Positions 17,061 through 24,974 are shown, numbered from the stretch's first letter. The stretch: DNA of 64,000 bases from CAYVQA01 sp045119035 (GCA_045119035.1 JBGVCU010000037.1:1-64000); one strand, 5' to 3'. A program made the numbers and translations. The notes: generated by a model not told the origin, from the sequence alone.

Positions 17061-17972
17061 ATGCAGGTTATATACGGTAAAATCAGAACAGTAGATGAAG
17101 ATCAAAGAATTATTAGTTTACTAAGAAATAATAAAATAGAATACTTTTATTTAAGCAGAAACCAAATGAAGCGTTATAGCCCATATTTATCTGCCGGTCT
17201 ATATGTTTATTTTAGATGTACAGATAATAAGAAAAAACATCATCATATATATTCTTATGATGTAATTTCATTTATTAAAATGGCAAGAAGAACAAGAAGA
17301 AAACTTCTTGTATATTATGATATTGATACTATTAAAGAAGGGGTAGTAAATTTACTAAACAAAGAACATAATAGAATGTTTTTAGATTTAGAATTTACAA
17401 TGCCACCATTTAACTATACAAAACAAAGTGGAAAAGAATTTATTCCTGAAATTATTCAATATGGAATATATATTGAAAACAAAGATGGAGAACTTCTTGA
17501 TTGTGATTCTCATTTAGTAAAACCACTCGATCAAAGTGGAATCAATTCAAGAACATTACAATTCTTACATATCGGACCTACTCAAATGAGAAAAGCGGTA
17601 AGTTTTAGAGAATTCTATCATAATTTAAAATACTTTATGGATTTATATAATTCAGTTATATATGTATGGGGAAAAAATGATATGAGTGTACTTGATAAAT
17701 CATATCAAATGCATAACTTAAAACCAATAACAAAAAGAAAAGATTTTATTAATTTAATGCAAGTAATTAAAAATTATTACAGTATTAAAGATGATATCGG
17801 ACTTTTTAAAACAGTAGAATGGTTTGAAGAAAGAAAAATCAAAGAACCACAAGAACATGATGCACTTGATGATGCATATATGACAATGAAAGTATTCCAT
17901 TTATTTAAAAATGAAATAACAAATAATCATTTTAAATTAACAAAACCTAATAAGAAAAATAAGCTAGATTAA
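17061..17972 (+). CDS. DEDDh 3'-5' exonuclease with KapD-like domain
   Basis: A 303-residue protein. The C-terminal two thirds (about 105-290) is a DnaQ-type exonuclease: DLEFT (first Asp and Glu), VWGKNDMSVL, and EHDALDDAYMT with the final His-Asp. The segment EFTMPP...PEIIQYGI closely resembles B. subtilis KapD, a nuclease described as an inhibitor of sporulation onset. The first about 100 residues are an extra domain, perhaps OB-like, absent from KapD. Placement 14 bases after gerE suggests a sporulation role. Substrate unknown. Good AAAGGAG site. Confidence 0.75.
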   Translation: MQVIYGKIRTVDEDQRIISLLRNNKIEYFYLSRNQMKRYSPYLSAGLYVYFRCTDNKKKHHHIYSYDVISFIKMARRTRRKLLVYYDIDTIKEGVVNLLNKEHNRMFLDLEFTMPPFNYTKQSGKEFIPEIIQYGIYIENKDGELLDCDSHLVKPLDQSGINSRTLQFLHIGPTQMRKAVSFREFYHNLKYFMDLYNSVIYVWGKNDMSVLDKSYQMHNLKPITKRKDFINLMQVIKNYYSIKDDIGLFKTVEWFEERKIKEPQEHDALDDAYMTMKVFHLFKNEITNNHFKLTKPNKKNKLD

Positions 17973-17985
17973 TTTCTAGCTTTTT
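17961..17985 (+). terminator. Terminator after the gerE operon
   Basis: Stem AAGCTAGA/TCTAGCTT with the stop codon in the loop, followed by TTT. Confidence 0.65.
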
Positions 17986-18067
17986 AAATTAAATAAGTAT
18001 ATTAAATTATCATTATTAGAATATTGTATATAAAATTTGAAATAATATATGTATAAAATAGAAAAGT

Positions 18068-18180
18068 ATTAGAAAACCCTTGAATAATTAAAGCAAAAAC
18101 ATTGGAAAACCCGATATTTTATGTTATAATATTATTGGAAAACCCGATATTTTATATCAAAAAATTATTGGAAAAACCGA
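18068..18180 (+). repeat. Four direct repeats with exact 33-bp spacing upstream of the DUF4143 ATPase
   Basis: Units start at 18068, 18101, 18134 and 18167, each 33 bases apart. Units two and three share 22 identical bases (18101-18122 and 18134-18155); units one and four keep the core ATTRGAAAA(C/A)CC. The last core ends 12 bases before the start codon. Unit two supplies the -35 box of a promoter. Regular three-helical-turn spacing on one face suggests a protein-binding array; function is inference. Confidence 0.8.
18102..18130 (+). promoter_or_regulatory. SigA-type promoter embedded in the 33-bp repeats
   Basis: TTGGAA (18102-18107), which is part of repeat unit two, and TATAAT (18125-18130) with a 17-base spacer. 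A protein bound to the repeats would cover this promoter. Confidence 0.6.
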
Positions 18181-18192
18181 AAGGAAAAAAAC

Positions 18193-19509
18193 ATGTATTA
18201 TAGAAAAATTGAAAAAAAATTATATGATTACTATAATAATCAAGATTCTAAGATTTTCATCATAAATGGAGCTAGACAAATTGGGAAAAGTTTTATAATT
18301 AGAGAAACAGCTTCAAAATATTTTAAAAATTATATTGAAATAAATTTAATGGATGATTATAATTCAAATCAGTATTTTAAAAACATTAAAACTACTAAAG
18401 AATTTTATTTACAATTAAGTGCTTTGCATGGTGATAAAATTAATAACATTGAAGACACAATCATTTTTTTAGATGAAATACAAATATATCCGCATCTTAT
18501 TTCACTTTTAAAATCACTTAAAATAGAAAATAAATATCGTTATATTGCAAGTGGATCTTTACTTGGTATAACTTTAAAACATATTTTCATTCCAATGGGA
18601 AGTATTGAAGAAATTAAAATGTATCCAATGGATTTTGAAGAGTTTTTATATGCTAACAATATTGGTAAAGACATCATAGAATATTTAAAAAATTGCTTTG
18701 ATAATCAAGAAAAAGTAAGTGACAATATTCATATGTTTATGTTAAGTAAGTTTAAAGAATATTTAATATGTGGAGGATTACCTGACTCTGTCAAAGAATT
18801 TGTAACAAATAAAAATGTTTTTCGTACAAGAGATAATCAAAATATTACATTTGAATATTATAAAGATGATGCTGCACAATATGATGCTCTTCATAGATTA
18901 AAAATTCGTAGATTATTTGAATTAATGCCTTCATATATGGAAAATAAAGTCAAAAGAGTAAAGTTTAAAGATATTGAAAACATTGAGGATTCTAATTTAA
19001 AAAAATATCAAGATGAATTTGATTATTTAATATATTCAGGATGTGCTTTAGGAGTTAAAGCTATATCAAACCCTAAATTTCCTTTATTGGAATCCAGCAG
19101 CAAAAACTTAATTAAATTATATTATAATGATGTTGGTATTTTAACAAATATTTTATATAGAAATAATATTAATGCCATATTAAATGTGGAAAAATCAGTT
19201 AACTTAGGTTCTGTATATGAAACAGCAGTTGCAATGGAGTTAATTGCTCATGGACATGAATTGTATTATTTTGATAGTAAAAAGGTTGGAGAAGTAGATT
19301 TTTTAATTAATGATTATGATAATTTATCTGTTATTCCGGTAGAAATCAAATCTGGAAAAGATAAATATGAATTTAGAGCCATCCCTAAACTTATAGATAA
19401 AGAAGGAAATTATAAACTAAACCATGGATATATATTTTCAAATAATAATATATGCAATTTTGAAAATGACTTATATTCATATCCAATTTATATGATTATG
19501 TTTATTTAA
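18193..19509 (+). CDS. AAA-family ATPase with DUF4143 domain
   Basis: A 438-residue protein of the AAA_14/DUF4143 family. Walker A is GARQIGKS (26-33) and Walker B IIFLDE (90-95), with a following sensor-like RYIASGSLL. The C-terminal DUF4143 region contains a PD-(D/E)XK-like site: Glu367-Val-Asp369 and Glu384-Ile-Lys386. Such proteins are common in gut Bacillota and archaea; their function is not established, though a nucleic-acid role is often suspected. The gene is alone, has its own repeat-bearing promoter region and a terminator, and may be mobile accessory content. Start by AAAGGAAA. Confidence 0.85.
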   Translation: MYYRKIEKKLYDYYNNQDSKIFIINGARQIGKSFIIRETASKYFKNYIEINLMDDYNSNQYFKNIKTTKEFYLQLSALHGDKINNIEDTIIFLDEIQIYPHLISLLKSLKIENKYRYIASGSLLGITLKHIFIPMGSIEEIKMYPMDFEEFLYANNIGKDIIEYLKNCFDNQEKVSDNIHMFMLSKFKEYLICGGLPDSVKEFVTNKNVFRTRDNQNITFEYYKDDAAQYDALHRLKIRRLFELMPSYMENKVKRVKFKDIENIEDSNLKKYQDEFDYLIYSGCALGVKAISNPKFPLLESSSKNLIKLYYNDVGILTNILYRNNINAILNVEKSVNLGSVYETAVAMELIAHGHELYYFDSKKVGEVDFLINDYDNLSVIPVEIKSGKDKYEFRAIPKLIDKEGNYKLNHGYIFSNNNICNFENDLYSYPIYMIMFI

Positions 19510-19519
19510 TAATATATTA

Positions 19520-19550
19520 AAATACCATCCGTATTAAACGGATGGTATTT
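19520..19550. terminator. Bidirectional terminator
   Basis: Perfect 13-bp stem AAATACCATCCGT/ACGGATGGTATTT with a 5-base loop, between the convergent DUF4143 ATPase and RNase J genes. Confidence 0.85.
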
Positions 19551-19552
19551 GT

Positions 19553-21244
19553 TTATTCAATTACATTAATAATAGGAAGTATTACAGGGTATTTTTCTGT
19601 AACTTCATATATATATGGTTTTAATGTTTGGATTAATGTATTTTTTAGTCCATTAATATTTAATGTTTTTTGTTTCATTAAAGCATTTTTAAAGTTTGTA
19701 TTTGCTCTATCTAATATTAAATTAATGATTTGTTTTGTTTCTTCAACTTGAGTATCTGCAAATCCTTTAGTAATAATTTGAGTATCAGCTCTTGTTTCTT
19801 TTTTCTTATTAATTGTAAAAATTAAAGAAACAAAACCTTCATCAGCAAGAATTTTTCTTTCTTTTAATATTGATGAATCAACATCTGATAAAGAGTTATC
19901 TAGATATATATCATTAGCATATACACCTTTTTTAATTACTCTTGGACCATTTTCATTAAATGCTAGAACATCTCCTGCATTAAGCGCAAAACAATTTTCA
20001 CGTGGAACATCCATTTGTACAGCAACATTGATATGAGACTTTAACATTGCGTATTCACCATGTACTGGCATAAAGTATTTTGGTCTTATTAATGAGAACA
20101 TTAATTTAATTTCTTCTACAGAAGCATGTCCTGTAGTATGAGTACCTGTTAATACGTTATTACTAATTACACGTGCACCACTTTTGATAAGTTGGTTAAC
20201 ATTTCTATTAACAAATTGTTCATTACCAGGAATTGGTTTACTCGAATATATAATAGTATCATTAGGCATTAATTTAATTTGTTTATGGGTACCATTTGCA
20301 ATTCTAGAAAGTGCAGCAAGCGGTTCACCTTGAGAACCTGTACATAAAATTGTTACATTTTCTAAATTCTTGTGTTTATTATATTCTCTTGCTGTAATGA
20401 TTGTTCCTTGTGGAACATTAATATATTTTAATTTAGACGCAACATCAATTGTTTTTTCCATGCTATGACCAAATACAATTACTTTTCTATTAGTTGCGTG
20501 ACTTGCTTGAATAATTTGTTGTACACGATATACGTTAGATGCGAATGTTGCAACAATTATTCTTCCTTTTGTAGTTTGGAATAAATCCATTAAATTATGT
20601 CCAATTTTCTTTTCTGATAAAGAAAAATTAGTAATCATTGCATTAGTACTATCAGCAAGTAAACATAGAACACCTTCATGACCAAGTTTTGCCATCTTGT
20701 AGTAATCAGCTCTATCTCCAATTGGTGTAAAGTCAAATTTAAAGTCACCAGTATTTACAATATATCCAAGTCTTGTTTTAATAGCAAGTCCAAATGAATC
20801 AGGAATTGAGTGATTTGTTCTAAAGAATGATACTTGGAAGTTACGATATTTATAAATTGTATCATCATTGAATTCTTCTAAATTATACTCTATATCAGGA
20901 TATTCAGCTAATTTGTTTTTAATTAAACCAACTGCAATACCTGATGCATAGATAACAGGAATTTTAACATCTCTTAATAAGAATGGAATACTACCAATAT
21001 GATCTTCATGACCATGGGTAATAAATAAACCAACAATTTTACGTTCGTTTTCTTTTAAATACTTAAAATCAGGAATGATATAGTTAACACCGTGTTCATC
21101 TCCACCAGCAAATAGAATTCCAGAATCCATTATTAAAAGTTCATTTCCAACTTCAACTACATATATATTCATCCCAACAACACCAAGTCCACCAAGGGAA
21201 AAGATTTTTATATCTGGTAGTTTATATTTTTTCTTTTTATCCAT
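19553..21244 (-). CDS. rnjA: Ribonuclease J
   Basis: A metallo-beta-lactamase/beta-CASP ribonuclease with endonuclease and 5'-3' exonuclease activity, central to mRNA decay and rRNA processing in Bacillota. The 563 residues include the metal-binding THGHEDH motif (about 76-82), later histidines of the lactamase core (NTGDFKFD), the beta-CASP domain with TGSQGE, MPVHGEYAML, and a C-terminal domain. The ATG at 21244 is used because the upstream in-frame ATG has no ribosome site and the AAAGGAGG lies between them. Convergent with the DUF4143 gene, divergent from a HAD phosphatase. Whether it is J1 or J2 is not certain. Confidence 0.92.
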   Translation of the reverse strand: MDKKKKYKLPDIKIFSLGGLGVVGMNIYVVEVGNELLIMDSGILFAGGDEHGVNYIIPDFKYLKENERKIVGLFITHGHEDHIGSIPFLLRDVKIPVIYASGIAVGLIKNKLAEYPDIEYNLEEFNDDTIYKYRNFQVSFFRTNHSIPDSFGLAIKTRLGYIVNTGDFKFDFTPIGDRADYYKMAKLGHEGVLCLLADSTNAMITNFSLSEKKIGHNLMDLFQTTKGRIIVATFASNVYRVQQIIQASHATNRKVIVFGHSMEKTIDVASKLKYINVPQGTIITAREYNKHKNLENVTILCTGSQGEPLAALSRIANGTHKQIKLMPNDTIIYSSKPIPGNEQFVNRNVNQLIKSGARVISNNVLTGTHTTGHASVEEIKLMFSLIRPKYFMPVHGEYAMLKSHINVAVQMDVPRENCFALNAGDVLAFNENGPRVIKKGVYANDIYLDNSLSDVDSSILKERKILADEGFVSLIFTINKKKETRADTQIITKGFADTQVEETKQIINLILDRANTNFKNALMKQKTLNINGLKNTLIQTLKPYIYEVTEKYPVILPIINVIE

Positions 21245-21349
21245 AAATCCTCCTTTCATATAATTTTTTTCTATTATTCTTATTATATCAAAAAATACAA
21301 AAATTATAAAGTAATATGAAAATAAAGAGTAACTTATAAAAACAAAATA

Positions 21350-21378
21350 TTAGACAAAAATAAAAATATAAGTATAAT
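21350..21378 (+). promoter_or_regulatory. SigA-type promoter of the HAD phosphatase
   Basis: TTAGAC (21350-21355) and TATAAT (21373-21378) with a 17-base spacer. Confidence 0.5.
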
Positions 21379-21395
21379 ATTTTAAGGTGATATAT

Positions 21396-22184
21396 ATGAA
21401 TAGTAGAAAAGTAGTATTTGTTGATGTTGATCAAACGTTATATGATAATAGACATCAAATTTTATACCCATCTACAAAAAAAGCTATGCAGCTTCTAAAA
21501 GAAAATAATGTAGATGTTTTTTTAGCAACAGGAAGAAGTGTAAATACTATTGGTCATTTAAAAGAAGTTTTACCATATTTTAAAGGATTAATTACAAATA
21601 ATGGACAAACAGTTTTTGTAAATGATGAAATTATATATGAAAGACCAATTGATATAAGTATTGTAAAAGAATTTGAATCATTTGCAAATGAAAATAATAT
21701 ACCTATTGCTTATGTAGGGGATTTTAATACTTCTGCAAACTTTATTACTGTTGTTAGTAATATTGCTTTTACAAACTTTCAAATACATAATGTTGAAGTT
21801 TTAAATAAAAATCCATTTCATCATAAATATAATGTAAAGCAGTTTTGGGTTTTTGAAGAAAATAGCATAATAGATACATTTAAAGATAAATTCTCAGATT
21901 TAGAATTTATTAATTGGCCTGGTAAATATGGAGCTGATGGTGTGCTTATAGGTGCATCTAAAATTGATGGTATTAAAGAAGTAATAAAATATTATAATTA
22001 TAAACAAGAAAATACTTTTGCCATTGGTGATGGAGATAATGATTTATCAATGTTAAAAGAAGTAGAACATAGTTATTGTATGGGTAATGGAACTCCACTT
22101 GCAAAAGAAGCAGCAAAATATGTAACTGATCCGATTGATCAAGATGGTTTTTATAATGCTGTTTTAGATATATTAGAAAAATAA
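21396..22184 (+). CDS. Cof-type HAD-IIB phosphatase
   Basis: A 262-residue haloacid-dehalogenase hydrolase of the Cof/YkrA subgroup, acting on small phosphorylated metabolites. Motif I is DVDQTLYD near residue 11, motif II ATGRS near 44, and the C-terminal motif IV is GDGDNDLSML; a type IIB cap lies between. The unusual Gln in DVDQT replaces the more common Gly. The upstream in-frame GTG is part of the AAGGTGAT ribosome site, so the ATG at 21396 is taken as start. Substrate cannot be inferred. Confidence 0.88.
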   Translation: MNSRKVVFVDVDQTLYDNRHQILYPSTKKAMQLLKENNVDVFLATGRSVNTIGHLKEVLPYFKGLITNNGQTVFVNDEIIYERPIDISIVKEFESFANENNIPIAYVGDFNTSANFITVVSNIAFTNFQIHNVEVLNKNPFHHKYNVKQFWVFEENSIIDTFKDKFSDLEFINWPGKYGADGVLIGASKIDGIKEVIKYYNYKQENTFAIGDGDNDLSMLKEVEHSYCMGNGTPLAKEAAKYVTDPIDQDGFYNAVLDILEK

Positions 22185-22215
22185 AACTCGTTCAAAATTG
22201 AACGAGTTATTTTTT
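22185..22215. terminator. Bidirectional terminator
   Basis: Stem AACTCGTTCA/TGAACGAGTT with an AAAT loop and a T tract, between the HAD phosphatase and the convergent deformylase gene. Confidence 0.85.
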
Positions 22216-22786
22216 AATTAAATTTAATTGGTTTTGAATTTTCAGGAACAAAGAATGGATTATCTTTATTAATTCTATCAACAAATAAAGTTCCATTTAG
22301 ATGATCAAATTCATGACCAAATACAACTGCTAAGTATCCTTTTAGAGTAAATGTTTGTAAAAATGCATCATTTTTATCAAAATCATAAACATAGCCTTGA
22401 ACTCTAATTTTATATGGACGATGAATTAAACCAGTTACTTCTCTATCTACAGATAAACATCCTTCACCACCTGGTAAATATGTTAATTCATCAGAATAAC
22501 TAATAATCTTAGGATTAATTATAGCAAGTTCAAAAAATTGTCCTTTTTCGTTTGGTGCTGCAATAACAAACATTCTTTTTGATACACCAATTTGTGGAGC
22601 AGCAAGTCCTACACCAGGACGTAAATCATATTCCTTACATGTTTCTTCATCGCATGAATCATATAAATAATTCATCATTTCACAAATAGTTTCTTTATCT
22701 TCTAGACTTAAAGGAAGTTCTACTTCTTTAGCTACTTGTTTTAATACAACATTTCCTTCGCGTACAATATCTTTCATTAAAATCAT
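22214..22786 (-). CDS. def: Peptide deformylase
   Basis: Metalloenzyme that removes the formyl group from nascent proteins. The 190 residues have the three family motifs GVGLAAPQIG, EGCLSVDR (metal Cys) and GHEFDHLNG (metal His residues and catalytic Glu). The insertions and length match the type II enzymes of Bacilli. Transcribed leftwards behind an AGGAGA site; the first of two nearby Met codons fits the spacing. Confidence 0.95.
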   Translation of the reverse strand: MILMKDIVREGNVVLKQVAKEVELPLSLEDKETICEMMNYLYDSCDEETCKEYDLRPGVGLAAPQIGVSKRMFVIAAPNEKGQFFELAIINPKIISYSDELTYLPGGEGCLSVDREVTGLIHRPYKIRVQGYVYDFDKNDAFLQTFTLKGYLAVVFGHEFDHLNGTLFVDRINKDNPFFVPENSKPIKFN

Positions 22787-22847
22787 AATAGTAATCTCCT
22801 ATATAGATTAATTATACACTAAAACGTCTTTTTTTACAAGTAAATAA

Positions 22848-22982
22848 CTACCATCTTGCAGTACCAATAATTACTAAAAGAATAAATAATACTAAAATTA
22901 AAGCATAACCATAACCACCAAATGTAGAGTTTGTTCCACATCCACAGCTATAACCATAATTATAATTTGGTTGACAACACAT
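22848..22982 (-). CDS. YjcZ-family sporulation mini-protein
   Basis: A 44-residue protein below the usual gene-size cutoff. It opens with a Cys-rich, Tyr/Asn/Gly-rich head (MCCQPNYNYGYSCGCGT), then the family core FGGYGYALILVLFILLV, a single hydrophobic helix, ending in ARW. This is the tiny YjcZ/TIGR01732 family of Bacilli found in spore coats or spore membranes. A perfect AAGGAGGTGA ribosome site precedes the ATG, and a mother-cell-type promoter lies 19-45 bases upstream. Function in the spore unknown. Confidence 0.85.
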   Translation of the reverse strand: MCCQPNYNYGYSCGCGTNSTFGGYGYALILVLFILLVIIGTARW

Positions 22983-23000
22983 AACGTCACCTCCTTACTA

Positions 23001-23027
23001 TAAAATATGTAGAAAATTATAATTAGT
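23001..23027 (-). promoter_or_regulatory. SigK/SigE-type promoter of the YjcZ-like gene
   Basis: On the minus strand AC (23027-23026), a 16-base spacer, then CATATTTTA (23009-23001), an exact match to CATAnnnTA. Confidence 0.55.
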
Positions 23028-23055
23028 ATGGATTTTAACCTAATATGTATTAATC

Positions 23056-23084
23056 TTGAATAGATTCTTTATTTTTGATATAAT
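23056..23084 (+). promoter_or_regulatory. SigA-type promoter of the UPF0223 gene
   Basis: TTGAAT (23056-23061) and TATAAT (23079-23084) with a 17-base spacer. Confidence 0.65.
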
Positions 23085-23105
23085 ACTATTAGATGAGGTA
23101 TATAT

Positions 23106-23372
23106 ATGAAAAAAGAAAAAGATTACGAATCTCAATACGATTTTGAAATAGATTATGATTTATTTAATACAGATGAAATTGTAAAAATATTTAATTTCTT
23201 TGGGTTAATTTTAAAAAATGCAAAACATCCAGTTAATAAAGAATTATTACTTAATGAATATAAAGAATATCGTAAAATATTAAATAATAAATCTTTAGAA
23301 AAACAATACGATAAGAATTTTGAAAAGAAAACAGGTATTTCAATTTATAGAACTATTTCTAAAATAAGCTAG
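23106..23372 (+). CDS. UPF0223 family protein (YktA-like)
   Basis: An 88-residue, helical, cytoplasmic protein of the UPF0223 family typical of Bacilli. Recognisable features are EIVKIFNFFGLI near the middle, a KELLLNEYKEYRKI helix and the closing FEKKTGISIYRTI. No function is established for the family. It has a vegetative promoter, unlike its spore-gene neighbours, and its last 14 bases overlap the convergent 72-residue gene. Confidence 0.8.
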   Translation: MKKEKDYESQYDFEIDYDLFNTDEIVKIFNFFGLILKNAKHPVNKELLLNEYKEYRKILNNKSLEKQYDKNFEKKTGISIYRTISKIS

Positions 23373-23577
23373 AATTTAATTCTCCTTTAATACCTAAATA
23401 ACTTTCTAATCTACTTATTCGGTTTAATAATTCATTTTGTGTTCTTTTTAGTTCATTAATTTCAGTTTGTAACATTGATATATCATAACTATTAGGAACA
23501 CTAAATTCATTATAATTTTTAACATAATTAGGATATGGCATACCTTGTGTCATATTTCTTTTTTTATTTAAAAACAT
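23359..23577 (-). CDS. Uncharacterised 72-residue protein, likely spore-associated
   Basis: No family recognised. The N-terminal half has Tyr, Asn and Pro residues (MPYPNYVKNYNEF), and the C-terminal half is a predicted coiled coil (LQTEINELKRTQNELLNRI) ending LESYLGIKGE. The ATG at 23577 is chosen because the ribosome site GAAAGG abuts the earlier ATG. It shares a divergent control region with ylbD in which both genes have mother-cell-type promoters, so a spore-coat or cortex-related role is inferred. Confidence 0.65.
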   Translation of the reverse strand: MFLNKKRNMTQGMPYPNYVKNYNEFSVPNSYDISMLQTEINELKRTQNELLNRISRLESYLGIKGELNSSLF

Positions 23578-23596
23578 CTTTATCATCCTTTCAATT

Positions 23597-23623
23597 TATT
23601 CTATGAAATATATATTACTTTGT
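23597..23623 (-). promoter_or_regulatory. SigK/SigE-type promoter of the 72-residue protein gene
   Basis: On the minus strand AC (23623-23622), a 16-base spacer, then CATAGAATA (23605-23597), an exact CATAnnnTA match. Confidence 0.55.
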
Positions 23624-23624
23624 C

Positions 23625-23651
23625 ACAATTTCTTTATTTTTTAATAATATA
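23625..23651 (+). promoter_or_regulatory. SigK/SigE-like promoter of ylbD
   Basis: AC (23625-23626), a 16-base spacer, then AATAATATA (23643-23651), matching CATAnnnTA except at the first base. Its -35 box is one base from the -35 box of the divergent gene. Confidence 0.5.
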
Positions 23652-23668
23652 TAATGAGGTGAAAAGTA

Positions 23669-24040
23669 TTGCAAAGCAGAATGGATGAATTTAGAATATT
23701 TATTGCTAAAAACCCATTAATTAAAGAAGATGTATTAAACGGAAAAAAGACATGGCAACAGATATATGAAAACTGGGTATTATTAGGTGAAAATGATCCT
23801 ATTTGGAATACTTACCGTACAAATGTTAATCCAGAAAATACTACTTCAAACATAAATATTAATAATTTATTTAAATCTGAAAATATGAAACAAGTATGGA
23901 ATTATGTTAAAAAAATAAATCCAGATAATGTTTCTAAAACTTTAGGTACTGTTCAAAAAGTATTACAAATTACTCAAAGTTTTGGATCAAAACCAGGAAG
24001 TGGACTATATAATGCAAATTATAATAGTTGGTGGGAATAA
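23669..24040 (+). CDS. ylbD: YlbD-like spore coat protein
   Basis: A 123-residue protein of the YlbD coat family. The N-terminal 50 residues carry the signature: EFRIFIAKNPLIKEDV, KKTWQQIYENWVLLGE and DPIWNTY. The centre is Asn-rich, and the C-terminus is Gly/Asn/Tyr-rich and ends in WW. The start is a TTG at 23669, seven bases from a GAGGTG ribosome site; the nearest ATG (23681) is too far from it. It overlaps ylbE (TAATG). Coat location is known for the family; the detailed role is not. Confidence 0.82.
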   Translation: MQSRMDEFRIFIAKNPLIKEDVLNGKKTWQQIYENWVLLGENDPIWNTYRTNVNPENTTSNININNLFKSENMKQVWNYVKKINPDNVSKTLGTVQKVLQITQSFGSKPGSGLYNANYNSWWE

Positions 24041-24264
24041 TGGATATAAATATATTAAATAAGATATATCAAAACGAATTATACTTAGATTATTTAAGAT
24101 ATCATCCAAAGTGGTATGTAATTTTAAATGATAATTCAAATTTATATTCTGAATTTGAAAAAATTGTAAAAAAAGAATATAAAATTACCACATACGATAA
24201 AATAGAAAATTTTAAAAAACAAATAGATTTTATTAATGGAATGATTAAGTATCTAAATACATAG
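24040..24264 (+). CDS. ylbE: YlbE-like protein
   Basis: A 74-residue protein of the YlbE family, which neighbours ylbD in Bacilli. The signature LRYHPKWYVILNDN is at about residues 16-29, followed by FEKIVKKEYKITTYDKIENFKKQIDF in short helical segments. The ATG at 24040 overlaps the ylbD stop (TAATG); the upstream TTG at 24028 is rejected because GTGGGA precedes the ATG. Function unknown, presumably linked with its coupled partner. Confidence 0.78.
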   Translation: MDINILNKIYQNELYLDYLRYHPKWYVILNDNSNLYSEFEKIVKKEYKITTYDKIENFKKQIDFINGMIKYLNT

Positions 24265-24280
24265 TGTTAAGTTATTTTAC

Positions 24281-24309
24281 TTGACAGACTTATAAAAATT
24301 TGCTATAAT
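24281..24309 (+). promoter_or_regulatory. SigA-type promoter of rpsP
   Basis: Consensus TTGACA (24281-24286) and TATAAT (24304-24309) with a 17-base spacer, as expected for a ribosomal protein gene. Confidence 0.85.
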
Positions 24310-24343
24310 ATTATAGGAAAAATTAAAACGGAGGCAAATTAAA

Positions 24344-24607
24344 ATGGTAAAAATTAGATCACAAAGATTTGGTGCACATAAAAAACCTTACTATCGTATT
24401 GTAGCAACTGATTCACGTAATCCTCGTGATGGTCGTTTCATTGAAATCGTTGGAACATATAATCCTTTAACTAATCCTGAAACTGTAACAATCGATGTTG
24501 AAAAATTAGAAAAATGGGTTAACAACGGTGCAAAATTAACTGATACAGTTAAATCATTATTAGTAAGACAAGGTATTAAACTAGGTTCTTCTAAAAAAGC
24601 TGAATAA
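24344..24607 (+). CDS. rpsP: 30S ribosomal protein S16
   Basis: An 87-residue small-subunit protein. The N-terminal VKIRSQRFGAHKKPYYRIV and the SRNPRDGRFIEIVGTYNP block are diagnostic. It has a consensus promoter and a CGGAGG ribosome site, and it begins the region that in Bacilli normally reads rpsP-khpA-rimM-trmD-rplS. Confidence 0.97.
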   Translation: MVKIRSQRFGAHKKPYYRIVATDSRNPRDGRFIEIVGTYNPLTNPETVTIDVEKLEKWVNNGAKLTDTVKSLLVRQGIKLGSSKKAE

Positions 24608-24617
24608 GGTGAACTTT

Positions 24618-24866
24618 ATGGTAGAAATTAATTACGAACAATTAGTATCGGAATTAATCAAGCCGCTAACAACACATCCTGAAGATGTTAAAGTAACTGA
24701 TACTGCTGATGGACACCTTCATCACGTAGTTGTAGAAGTTCATCAAGATGACTTAGGTCGTGTTATTGGAAGAAAAGGACGTGTTGCAAATGCAATTAGA
24801 ACAATTGCTTATGCGGCAGCGATGAGAAACAAAGAAAACCTTGAAGTTGAGTTTATTTCAAAATAA
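24618..24866 (+). CDS. khpA: KH-domain RNA-binding protein KhpA
   Basis: An 82-residue single KH-domain protein (YlqC/KhpA) with the GxxG loop in VIGRKGRVANAIRTI near residue 52. KhpA pairs with KhpB/EloR and binds many transcripts, affecting cell elongation and sRNA regulation in Bacillota. The ATG at 24618 is preferred over the GTG at 24609, which is part of the AAGGTGA ribosome site. It follows rpsP by about 10 bases and is followed by a strong terminator. Confidence 0.93.
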   Translation: MVEINYEQLVSELIKPLTTHPEDVKVTDTADGHLHHVVVEVHQDDLGRVIGRKGRVANAIRTIAYAAAMRNKENLEVEFISK

Positions 24867-24871
24867 AAAAC

Positions 24872-24904
24872 AAACAAACTTAAGAAATTAAGTTTGTTTT
24901 TTTT
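24872..24904 (+). terminator. Terminator after rpsP-khpA
   Basis: Perfect 12-bp stem AAACAAACTTAA/TTAAGTTTGTTT with a GAAA loop and a T tract. Confidence 0.9.
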
Positions 24905-24945
24905 ATTAAAACTATATTATATTAACATATGTATGTAATATTTTT

Positions 24946-24974
24946 TTGACAAAATAATTAAAATGTAGTATAAT
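24946..24974 (+). promoter_or_regulatory. SigA-type promoter of the P1B-ATPase/rimM/trmD genes
   Basis: Consensus TTGACA (24946-24951) and TATAAT (24969-24974) with a 17-base spacer. Confidence 0.85.

Noticed and set aside
18068..18180. 33-bp periodic repeats as a CRISPR array
   Set aside because: Only four units, with 11-base gaps that are too short for spacers, two units degenerate, and no cas genes nearby.
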